Under the pieces are notes generated by a model that saw only the letters and a program-made list of their open reading frames with translations, did no database searches and had not been told where the DNA came from. Source: Woeseiaceae bacterium (GTDB lineage: Bacteria; Pseudomonadota; Gammaproteobacteria; Steroidobacterales; Woeseiaceae). Taken from it: a stretch of DNA of 64,000 nucleotides. Made by a program: the position numbers and the translations under genes. Shown piece by piece: positions 49,644-57,932 of this stretch. The DNA is taken from positions 1-64,000 of the forward strand of contig JANQPG010000002.1 of assembly GCA_028289545.1 (NCBI GenBank). Reading direction: 5' to 3'. Position 1 is the first letter of the stretch. Each line of letters begins with the position of its first letter.

Positions 49644-52600
49644 ATGAGACGCCAGGAACTTCGCCGGGGGAGCGATGCCAGGGAGGGTATCGTCGATGCC
49701 ATCGTGGCATCGCGAGTGGAAACCAAAGCGTTGCCGCAAGGCAATCACACCAAGCGTTTCCTAAAGCAGTACTTTGCGCACGTCCCGTTCGAGGATCTGC
49801 AAGGCCGCGAGGAGAAAACCATGGCGCGGGTTGCCGTGGATCACCTCGAATTCGGGCGGGTACGCCGATCCGGCCGGGCAAACCTGAGAGTCTTCAACGC
49901 CACCGAAGCCGACAACGGCTACGTCTCGGCCTACACGTTTGTCGAGATGGTCAACGACGACATGCCGTTCCTCGTCGACTCCGTGGTGGCCGCGATTGCG
50001 GAGTACGACTACACGGTGCACATGACGGTGCACCCGGTCATTCACGTCTTGCGCGACAAACGCGGCCGAATCACCGGAATCCCGAGCCCCGGCGACAAAA
50101 ACGGCCGCCGTGAATCGTGGATTCGGATTGCCATAGACAAGGAGACGGACGCCGAACGGATCTCGGAACTCGAAGCGCGTATTTCACGTGTGCTCGCCGA
50201 CGTGCGCCTCGCCGTGCGCGACTGGCAGGCGATGCGCGGAAAAATGCAGGAGGCGATAGCGGCGGTACAGTCCGCCGACACCGGAGGCGGCAAGCGGCTC
50301 AAGGCCGAAAGCGAGGCGCTGCTCGAGTGGCTCGGAGACGATCATTTCACGTTCCTGGGTTATCGCGAGTACCGCCTGTCGCGCCGCAAGCAGCGGGTTT
50401 ACCTGAAGCCGGTGCCGGAGAGCGGACTGGGCCTGCTCTCGAACGGCGAGCACGGCGGCAAGACCACCGAACTCACGCCGGAAATGCGGCGGCTCGTCGA
50501 CAACAAGGACTGGCTGGTCATTACCAAGGCGAATTCACGATCGACGGTCCATCGTGTCGCGTATCTCGATTACGTCGGCGTCAAGATCTTCAACAAGTCC
50601 GGCAAGGTGACGGGCGAGCACCGCTTCATCGGCCTGTTTACCTCGGTCGCCTACAGCGCCAGCCCGCGCAGCATCCCGTTGCTGAGGCTCAAGATCGATC
50701 AGGTCGTCGAGCGCTCGGGTGTTGAGCCGACGGGACACCGCGGCAAAGCGCTCATGCACATACTCGAGACCTACCCGCGCGACGAGCTGTTCCAGGCGAG
50801 CGTGCAGGACCTGGCACGAACGACGCTCGGCATACTCAACCTGCAGGATCGCCGGCGCGTCCGCTTCTTTGTCCGCCGCGACATGTTCCGCCGCTTCCTC
50901 TCCTGCCTTGTGTTCGTGCCGCGGGAGAAGTACACGACCGCGACGCGTCGCCGTATCGAGGCAATACTCCTCGAGGCGTTTGCGGGCACCAGCGTGGAGT
51001 CGAGCGTACAGATATCCGACTCGCCCCTGGCGCGCGTGCACATCATCGTCCGCACGGCCAAAGGCGAACAGCCGAAGATCAGCATCCAGCAGATCCAGCA
51101 GACGATCGCCGACGCCGTGGTCACGTGGGAGGACAAGCTGCGCGCGGAACTCGCATCGAGTTTCGGCGACGACGACGGATTGCGCCTGTTCCGGCGCTAC
51201 GGCCACGTCTTCCCGCTTGGTTACCAGGAGGACACGAGCCCGCGGGATGCCTGCTCGGACGTCAGCCGGGTCGAGACCATGCGCCAGGACGACGTCGTCC
51301 GGTCGGTCAATTTGTACCGGCCGGAAGGGCTCGAGCCCGGCCATATGCACTTCATTATCTATACGAACGACGAACCGCTGGTGCTGTCCGAGGCGCTGCC
51401 GGTACTCGAAGCCATGGGCGTGGACGTGTATACCGAACGTCCGTACGAACTGCGGCTGGGCGGTGACGAGCTCTTCTGGATACAGGATTTTCACCTGCGT
51501 CACGAAAGCGGTGCTGAAATCGACATCCACGCGGTGGCGAATCGCTTCGAAGAGTGTTTCCTCAAGGTATTGAACGGCCAGGCGGAAAGTGATGGCCTAA
51601 ACCGCCTGATCGTGTATTCGGAACTCGACTGGCGACAAACGGCGCTGCTGCGCTGTTACGCAAAATACCTGCTGCAGCTGGGTGTCCCCTACAGCCAGGC
51701 CTACATGGAAGAAGTACTGGTCGCCCATGCGGCGACCACCCGGCTGCTGGTCCGCCAGTTCGAGCTGCAGTTCGACCCCGAACTCAGCAAGCGCCGGCGG
51801 GATCGCGAACTGCGCGAACATCTGACGGCGGTCAAGCGCGGCCTCAAGAAAGCCCGCAACGTCGACGAAGACCGCATACTGCGCGCGTTTTCCAGCGCCG
51901 TTACCCACACGCTGCGCAGCAACTATTTTGTGCTCGACGCCGATGGCCAGCCGCGCGACACGATTGCCATCAAACTCGACTCCGGCAAGATCGCCGAGGC
52001 GCCCAAGCCGCGTCCGAAGTTCGAGATATTCGTCTACTCCACCGAGGTCGAGGGCGTGCATCTGCGCGGCGGAAGCATTGCCCGGGGTGGCCTGCGCTGG
52101 TCCGACCGCCGTGAGGACTTCCGCACTGAGATTCTCGGTCTCATGAAAGCCCAGGTCGTCAAGAACACGGTCATCGTGCCGACCGGCGCAAAAGGCGGAT
52201 TTGTTTGCAAGGAGCTGCCGGAGGGCGACCGCGACGCCGTCCTGGCCAAGGGCATCGAGTGCTACCGCCTGTTCATCAGCAGCCTGCTGGACGTCACCGA
52301 TAACGTCATCGACGGCAAGGTCACGACGCCAGACCGCGTCGTTCGCCGCGACGAGGAAGATCCGTACCTCGTGGTCGCCGCCGACAAGGGGACGGCAACG
52401 TTCTCCGATATTGCCAACGAGATATCGCAGCAATACGGTTTCTGGCTCGACGACGCGTTCGCGTCAGGCGGCTCGGCGGGCTACGACCACAAGAAGATGG
52501 GCATTACCGCAAGGGGTGCCTGGGAGGCCGTAAAACGGCATTTCCGCGAACAGGGCCTCAACACCCAGAAGGAACACTTTACGGTGGCCGGCATCGGCGA

Positions 52601-54482
52601 CATGGGCGGCGACGTCTTCGGCAACGGCATGCTCCTGTCGAGAAAAATCCAGCTGGTTGCCGCCTTCAACCACCTGCATATCTTCCTCGATCCGACGCCG
52701 GATGCGGCAGCCAGCTTCCGTGAGCGCAAACGCCTGTTCGCCAAAGGCCGCAGCGGTTGGAACGACTACGACGAGACCCTGATCTCCAAGGGCGGCGGGG
52801 TCTACTCGCGGCAGGCAAAAACCATCAAGCTGAGCCGCGAGGTGCGCCAGCTGCTCGATACCGACGCCACCTCCATGCAACCGAACGAGCTGATCCGCGC
52901 AATCCTCAAGATGCCGGTGGACCTGCTCTGGAACGGCGGTATCGGCACCTATATCAAGGCCAGCAGCGAAAGCCACACCGACGTCGGCGACCGCAGCAAC
53001 GACCGCGTGCGCGTCGACGCCAGCGAAGTCCGCTGCAAGGTCATTGGCGAAGGAGGCAATCTCGGACTGACGCAACGCGCACGTATCGAGTACAGCCTGA
53101 ACGGCGGCCGCGTGAATACCGATTTCATCGATAATTCCGCCGGCGTGGACAGCTCGGACCGCGAGGTCAACATCAAGATACTGTTGAGCGACGTCGCCGC
53201 CAAGAAGGGCATGCCGCGGAACAAGCGCAACGAGCTGCTCGCGTCGATGACCGACGACGTGGCGGAACTCGTGCTGCGCAACAACTACCTGCAGACGCAG
53301 GCGATCAGCATGAGCGAGGTTCGCTCGCTGGAGCGTATCGACGAAACCGCGCGCGTCATTACCAGCCTCGAACGCAGCGGTCAGCTCGATCGGGCCCTCG
53401 AGTTCCTGCCCGACGACGTCGAGCTCGAAGAACGCAAGGCCCGCCGCCAGGGTATCACTCGGCCGGAGCTGGCGGTCATTCTCAGCTACGCAAAAATCGA
53501 TCTCTACGATGGCTTGATTGCGTCGGGCGAATCGCTCGACGACTTCCTGGCGATGCACCCGATGCGTTACTTCCCTGAAGTGCTTCGCCGCCGCTATCCA
53601 GAGTTTCTGCCGACGCACCGGTTGAGCTCCGAAATCCTGGCGACTCTGATCGCCAACGACATCGTCAACCGCATGGGGCCGGCATTTGTGCGCCGCGTAC
53701 AGCTCGATACGGGCGCCAGCGTCACGACGATCGCACGTGCTTATACGGTGGCCCGGCAGATTTGCCGGGCGGGCAGCCTGAACCGCATCATTCAGTCGCT
53801 CGACCACGAGATACCGGCGTCGGTGCAGATGACGCTGTTGTTCGAGCTGGCCCGGACGCAACGCCACGCCACCTACTGGCTCATAGAACGTTACGGCGAA
53901 GCGCTTGAGATCGCCCCGGTCGTGGAACGCCTCAGCGAAGGCATGGCCACGGTCTACACCCGCACGGCCAGCGTACAATCCAATGCGGCGCGGCAGCGCC
54001 ACCAGGAAGCCGTCCATCGCTACCTGGATATGGGCGTGTCCGAAACGCTAGCCGACCGGATGGCTGCGCTGCTGCTCACGCGCGCCGCTCTCGACATTGC
54101 CGATCTTGCCGTCCAGTACCAGCGAACCGTCGTCGAAACCGCGCGCCTGTATTCCGCGTTCAACGAGAATCTGGGGGTCTTCTGGCTGCACAACGGCGCG
54201 GAAGACCTGGCGGTTCAGGGCCGCTGGCAGTCGATTGCGCGCAGCAAGCTGCGGGACGACTTTTATCGCGTCCGCCGCGAACTTGCCGAACAGCTGTTGA
54301 AGAAACGCAGCCGCAAGGCAATGCCCGAACTGGTGGAAAGCTGGCTGTCGGCGCGCGCGCAGCGAGTCGAGCGTATTCGCGCCATGATCGAAGAGATGAA
54401 GCTTCGCGGCGATGCAGATTTTGCTACGCTCTCGGTTGCGGCTCAGGAGCTCAGGGACTTGGTCAGCAGCCCTGCCGCCTGA
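49644..54482 (+). CDS. gdh: NAD-specific glutamate dehydrogenase, large (180-kDa) type
   Basis: 1612 aa. It deaminates glutamate to 2-oxoglutarate, mainly for amino acid catabolism. The large N-terminal regulatory part (about 1-700) contains ACT-like modules (DNGYVSAYTFVEMVNDDMPFLVDSV and others). The catalytic domain (about 790-1250) has RGGSIARGGLRWSDR, GAKGGFVCKE with the active lysine, and YDHKKMGITARGAWE. GGAG lies 11 bases before the ATG. It is a single, intact gene and is typical of aerobic proteobacteria and actinobacteria. Confidence 0.97.
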   Translation: MRRQELRRGSDAREGIVDAIVASRVETKALPQGNHTKRFLKQYFAHVPFEDLQGREEKTMARVAVDHLEFGRVRRSGRANLRVFNATEADNGYVSAYTFVEMVNDDMPFLVDSVVAAIAEYDYTVHMTVHPVIHVLRDKRGRITGIPSPGDKNGRRESWIRIAIDKETDAERISELEARISRVLADVRLAVRDWQAMRGKMQEAIAAVQSADTGGGKRLKAESEALLEWLGDDHFTFLGYREYRLSRRKQRVYLKPVPESGLGLLSNGEHGGKTTELTPEMRRLVDNKDWLVITKANSRSTVHRVAYLDYVGVKIFNKSGKVTGEHRFIGLFTSVAYSASPRSIPLLRLKIDQVVERSGVEPTGHRGKALMHILETYPRDELFQASVQDLARTTLGILNLQDRRRVRFFVRRDMFRRFLSCLVFVPREKYTTATRRRIEAILLEAFAGTSVESSVQISDSPLARVHIIVRTAKGEQPKISIQQIQQTIADAVVTWEDKLRAELASSFGDDDGLRLFRRYGHVFPLGYQEDTSPRDACSDVSRVETMRQDDVVRSVNLYRPEGLEPGHMHFIIYTNDEPLVLSEALPVLEAMGVDVYTERPYELRLGGDELFWIQDFHLRHESGAEIDIHAVANRFEECFLKVLNGQAESDGLNRLIVYSELDWRQTALLRCYAKYLLQLGVPYSQAYMEEVLVAHAATTRLLVRQFELQFDPELSKRRRDRELREHLTAVKRGLKKARNVDEDRILRAFSSAVTHTLRSNYFVLDADGQPRDTIAIKLDSGKIAEAPKPRPKFEIFVYSTEVEGVHLRGGSIARGGLRWSDRREDFRTEILGLMKAQVVKNTVIVPTGAKGGFVCKELPEGDRDAVLAKGIECYRLFISSLLDVTDNVIDGKVTTPDRVVRRDEEDPYLVVAADKGTATFSDIANEISQQYGFWLDDAFASGGSAGYDHKKMGITARGAWEAVKRHFREQGLNTQKEHFTVAGIGDMGGDVFGNGMLLSRKIQLVAAFNHLHIFLDPTPDAAASFRERKRLFAKGRSGWNDYDETLISKGGGVYSRQAKTIKLSREVRQLLDTDATSMQPNELIRAILKMPVDLLWNGGIGTYIKASSESHTDVGDRSNDRVRVDASEVRCKVIGEGGNLGLTQRARIEYSLNGGRVNTDFIDNSAGVDSSDREVNIKILLSDVAAKKGMPRNKRNELLASMTDDVAELVLRNNYLQTQAISMSEVRSLERIDETARVITSLERSGQLDRALEFLPDDVELEERKARRQGITRPELAVILSYAKIDLYDGLIASGESLDDFLAMHPMRYFPEVLRRRYPEFLPTHRLSSEILATLIANDIVNRMGPAFVRRVQLDTGASVTTIARAYTVARQICRAGSLNRIIQSLDHEIPASVQMTLLFELARTQRHATYWLIERYGEALEIAPVVERLSEGMATVYTRTASVQSNAARQRHQEAVHRYLDMGVSETLADRMAALLLTRAALDIADLAVQYQRTVVETARLYSAFNENLGVFWLHNGAEDLAVQGRWQSIARSKLRDDFYRVRRELAEQLLKKRSRKAMPELVESWLSARAQRVERIRAMIEEMKLRGDADFATLSVAAQELRDLVSSPAA

Positions 54483-54569
54483 GTGTTCGCCCAGGGCGGC
54501 GGACCGGAACAATCATCCGACAAACAACGATCTAACAAAACAACAGTCTGATAAGACAACGGAGTCAGC

Positions 54570-55313
54570 ATGGCGGGTAAGCTCGTGCTCTGCCGTCACG
54601 GCCAGAGCGACTGGAATCTAAAGAACCTGTTTACGGGCTGGACGGACGTCGACCTGACGCCGAAGGGCGTCGAAGAAGCGACCACCGCCGGGCAGCAACT
54701 CAAGGAACTCGGAGTCGAATTCGATGTTGCCTACACCTCGGTCCTCAAGCGGGCGATACGGACGCTGTGGATTGTGCTCGACGAACTCGACCGAATGTGG
54801 CTCCCGGTCATCCGTGACTGGCGACTGAACGAACGCCATTACGGCAGCCTGCAAGGCCTTAACAAAGCCGAAACCGCCGCAAAATACGGCGACGAGCAGG
54901 TGCACATCTGGCGCCGCAGCTACGATACGCCACCGCCCGAGCTCGATCCGGGCGACGAACGGCATCCCGCGCACGATCCGCGCTATGCCGGCATCGACGG
55001 CCTGCCGGCGACCGAGTCCCTCAAGCTGACGCTCGATCGCGTGTTGCCTTGCTGGAACGAGCGCATCGCGCCCGACCTTGCCGCCGGAAGAAACGTGTTG
55101 ATTGCCGCACACGGCAACTCGCTACGCGCGCTCGTCAAGATGCTCGACGGCGTCTCCGACGAGGACATTACGGGCTTCAACATCCCCACCGGGGTGCCGC
55201 TCGTGTACGAGCTCAACGACGACCTGAGCCCGGCTTCGCGGCGGTTCCTGGGCGATCCCGACGCCGTGGCCAAGGCGGCGGCCGCTGTAGCCGCCCAGGC
55301 CAGCGGCAAATAG
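54570..55313 (+). CDS. gpmA: 2,3-bisphosphoglycerate-dependent phosphoglycerate mutase
   Basis: 247 aa. The phospho-histidine is His10 in [10 protein letters not shown]; the second site is [33 protein letters not shown] is the substrate loop. It interconverts 3- and 2-phosphoglycerate in glycolysis. GGAG lies upstream of the ATG. It is followed 15 bases later by the gamma-carbonic-anhydrase-like gene. Confidence 0.97.
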   Translation: MAGKLVLCRHGQSDWNLKNLFTGWTDVDLTPKGVEEATTAGQQLKELGVEFDVAYTSVLKRAIRTLWIVLDELDRMWLPVIRDWRLNERHYGSLQGLNKAETAAKYGDEQVHIWRRSYDTPPPELDPGDERHPAHDPRYAGIDGLPATESLKLTLDRVLPCWNERIAPDLAAGRNVLIAAHGNSLRALVKMLDGVSDEDITGFNIPTGVPLVYELNDDLSPASRRFLGDPDAVAKAAAAVAAQASGK

Positions 55314-55328
55314 TGCTGCGCCACGCCC

Positions 55329-55850
55329 GTGCTGTATAGGCTCGGCGAACGCCGGCCCGATATTGCGGACACCGGCACCTGGATTGCGGACAGCGCCGAG
55401 GTCATTGGCGCCGTGCGCCTCAAAGATCACGCCAGCGTCTGGTTCAACGCGGTGCTGCGCGGCGACAACGAATGGATAGAGATCGGCGAGCGCTCGAACG
55501 TCCAGGACGGCTCCGTCCTGCACACCGATCCCGGCTGCCCGCTGACGGTGGGGCAAAACGTCACGATTGGCCACAAGGTCATGCTGCACGGCTGCACGAT
55601 CGGCAGCAACACGCTGATCGGCATCGGCAGTACGGTGTTGAACAACGCCGTGATTCCGGAGAACTGTATCGTCGGGGCGCACGCGCTGATTACCGAAGGT
55701 AAACGCTTCGAGCCGGGCTCGCTGATCCTGGGCTCGCCCGCCCGCGCCGTGCGCAGCCTGGACGACGAGGCATTCGCCATGATCCGGCAATCCGCCGACG
55801 TGTACGTCGCTAACGCGGAGCGTTATCGAAGAGAGCTGTCGGCGCTGTAG
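55329..55850 (+). CDS. Gamma-class carbonic anhydrase family protein (YrdA-like)
   Basis: 173 aa left-handed beta helix built of hexapeptide repeats. The three zinc-binding histidines are His65, His82 and His87 ([18 protein letters not shown]). Carbonic anhydrase activity is not shown for many members of this YrdA/PaaY group. The start is GTG at 55329, 15 bases past gpmA. The C-terminal helix ([15 protein letters not shown]) is normal. Confidence 0.92.
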   Translation: MLYRLGERRPDIADTGTWIADSAEVIGAVRLKDHASVWFNAVLRGDNEWIEIGERSNVQDGSVLHTDPGCPLTVGQNVTIGHKVMLHGCTIGSNTLIGIGSTVLNNAVIPENCIVGAHALITEGKRFEPGSLILGSPARAVRSLDDEAFAMIRQSADVYVANAERYRRELSAL

Positions 55851-55860
55851 GGCGAGGCAA

Positions 55861-56760
55861 TCAATCCTGCGCCTTCGGGTCGGATCGCGGCCGCACCGTG
55901 TCGGGGTTCACGACGCGCACCAGCCCTTCCTGCGAGCTCGAGGCGATCAGCCGGCCGTCGGCCGTAAAAAACTGACCGCGCGCGAACCCGCGGGCGCCCG
56001 TTGCGGTCGGGCTGTCCATGGAATACAGCAGCCACTCGTCGATCCGGAATTCGCGATGAAACCACAGCGCGTGATCGAGGCTTGCCATGATGACGTTGCC
56101 GCGGGTGAACGATAGCCCGTGCGGCAACGTCGAAGCGCCCAGCAATTCATAGTCCGATACGTATGCCAGCAAATTCTGGTGCAGCGCACGATCGTCGGGC
56201 AACCGGTCGACGGCACGTATCCAGACGTGTTTTACCGGCGGCCGCGGTTTGGGCTGATCGAACTCGGGCGGCTCCACGGGACGAAACTCGAACGGCCGGG
56301 CGTCGGTCAGAAAACGCCGCATCATCATCGGTATCCGGTCGAGCTTGCCTTCGGCCGCCCGGGTGACGTCTTCGAGCCCGCCCGGGCCCGGAACGTCGGG
56401 CATGGCCGCCGCGTGCTCGAGGCCTTCCTCGGCCACCTGGAACGACGCGGCAAGATTGAGTATCGGCCGGCCGTGCTGGATAGCCACGACTCGCCGGCTC
56501 GAAAAGCTGCCGCCGTCGCGTGCGCGATCCACTTCGTAGACGATCGGCGCGTTGATGTCGCCGCGGCGCAGAAAATAGGCGTGCAGCGAGTGCGCAACCC
56601 GGCCTTCGACGGTCAGCTGCGCCGCCGACAGAGCCTGACCGAGCACCTGGCCGCCGAACACCTGCGGGCTGCCGATGTCGCGACTCTCACCGCGGAAGAT
56701 GTTGTCCTCGATGCGCTCGAGGCGCAGCAGCGTAATCAGGTCGGCAAGTACCGGGTGCAT
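55861..56760 (-). CDS. tesB: Acyl-CoA thioesterase II
   Basis: 299 aa double hotdog fold. IFRGESRDIGSPQVFGGQVLGQAL and HSLHAYFLRRGD in the first half, and SLDHALWFHREFRIDEWLLYSMDSP with RGFARGQFFTADGRLIASSSQEGL in the second, match TesB; the catalytic Asp, Thr/Ser and Gln are in the last two. It hydrolyses medium and long acyl-CoA. I chose ATG at 56760. It is in the same direction as the SDR gene 10 bases upstream. Confidence 0.95.
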   Translation of the reverse strand: MHPVLADLITLLRLERIEDNIFRGESRDIGSPQVFGGQVLGQALSAAQLTVEGRVAHSLHAYFLRRGDINAPIVYEVDRARDGGSFSSRRVVAIQHGRPILNLAASFQVAEEGLEHAAAMPDVPGPGGLEDVTRAAEGKLDRIPMMMRRFLTDARPFEFRPVEPPEFDQPKPRPPVKHVWIRAVDRLPDDRALHQNLLAYVSDYELLGASTLPHGLSFTRGNVIMASLDHALWFHREFRIDEWLLYSMDSPTATGARGFARGQFFTADGRLIASSSQEGLVRVVNPDTVRPRSDPKAQD

Positions 56761-56770
56761 GGCTTGGGTT

Positions 56771-57520
56771 CTAAACGTCGGTCCGGCCGCCGTCCACCGA
56801 AATCCCGGTGCCGCTGACAAAACCCGCGTCGTCGCTGGCGAGGAACAGCACCACCTTGGCCACGTCGACCGGCTCGCCGAGTCGCCGGGCCGCCGAGTGA
56901 GCAATGCAGTAGTCTCTGAGGGTCTTGTCCTTGCGGAACGTCTCGCGGCTGACGGGCGTCATGACGGCGCCGGGCTGCACGTAGTTGGCCGTGATCCCGA
57001 ATTCGCCGGTTTCCGCAGCCAGCGCCCGCGTCAACGCGGCCAGCTGTTGTTCACCGCGCTGCGCAGCGTCGCGCGCGCCGGCGGCAAACAGGCTGCGCAG
57101 GAATCCAATGTTGATGATCCGTCCGGAGGGACTCTTTTTGAGCTCCGGAAGCGCCGCGCGCGCCAGCGCCGACACGAGCGCCGTGCGAAGGTCCAGCAGT
57201 CGGTCGAGTACCGGACCCGGTGCTTCGACGGGCGCTTCGGCCGACAGCGGGAAATCGCCGACGACAATGTCAACGCCGCCGATGTGATCGACGCAGGCTT
57301 CGACAAGCGCGGGCATCTTGCCGGGATCGGTCAACGTCGACACGTGCCCGGTGATGCCTTTTACCTGACGGTAATGCTGCTCAACGCCGCTGTTAATGGT
57401 ATCCGCGGCGACCACTTCGGCGCCGTGCTTGATCAACGTTCGCGCCACGGCCTCACCAATCCCGTCGGCAGCATTCGTTACCAGAGCCTTGAGCCCATAC
57501 AGCCGTAGCGGATCGGCCAT
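56771..57520 (-). CDS. SDR-fold protein lacking the catalytic Ser-Tyr-Lys
   Basis: 249 aa with a normal SDR outline: ALVTNAADGIGEAVA for the nucleotide site (TGxxxGxG is changed to TNAADGIG), GITANYVQPGAVMTP and the C-terminal FVSGTGISVDGG. The active-site region reads IINIGFLRSLFAAGARDAAQRGEQQ split over its strand and helix, where Ser, Tyr and Lys are expected; the Tyr position is Ala and the Lys position Glu. So it is probably not a dehydrogenase, perhaps a binding or regulatory protein. It is co-directional with tesB. Confidence 0.85.
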   Translation of the reverse strand: MADPLRLYGLKALVTNAADGIGEAVARTLIKHGAEVVAADTINSGVEQHYRQVKGITGHVSTLTDPGKMPALVEACVDHIGGVDIVVGDFPLSAEAPVEAPGPVLDRLLDLRTALVSALARAALPELKKSPSGRIINIGFLRSLFAAGARDAAQRGEQQLAALTRALAAETGEFGITANYVQPGAVMTPVSRETFRKDKTLRDYCIAHSAARRLGEPVDVAKVVLFLASDDAGFVSGTGISVDGGRTDV

Positions 57521-57932
57521 GCAGTGTTCCCCTTATAACTGACTAGCGGCGGAAAAAGGATCGCGCAGGCTACTCTGGCGCGTTCCGCTCCGCAATCGTT
57601 TTGTCGGCAAAAGCGAACTTTTGTCGCTTGCCGCATCGTTTTCGCGCAGCAACATTATGGTCAATAACGGCGCTGTGCAAATTCTCTTGAGCCGCCGCGG
57701 AAACAGACAGCTCGGTCAAGATAGTAGTGCGTGCCCCGGATGCATCGAAGCTTGCGGTTCCGGGCCGATTCCATGCTATTCTTCGCGCTTAAATACACTT
57801 TAGCTTGCGTTTCTTAGCAGCTGTTTCTTCTGGCATTTCACGATCCGGTTGCACTCGGAACCTTTGCTATGGTGAGGTTACCGCATGTTACGCGCCTCAA
57901 GGATTGGGCGCCGTTCTCCAAAGGGGGGAGAA
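57521..57932. other. Gene-free stretch upstream of the TonB receptor
   Basis: 412 bases without a gene. It must hold the promoters of the divergent SDR and receptor genes. A small hairpin CAAAAG-CGAA-CTTTTG lies at 57608-57623. TATTCT at 57777-57782 is a possible -10 for the receptor, with TTGCGG 19 bases upstream. No Fur box or other known operator is recognisable by eye. Confidence 0.45.

Noticed and set aside
52464-54017. 517-codon frame antisense to the glutamate dehydrogenase
   Set aside because: It lies wholly within a well-supported 1612-aa gene and has no start signal or motif.
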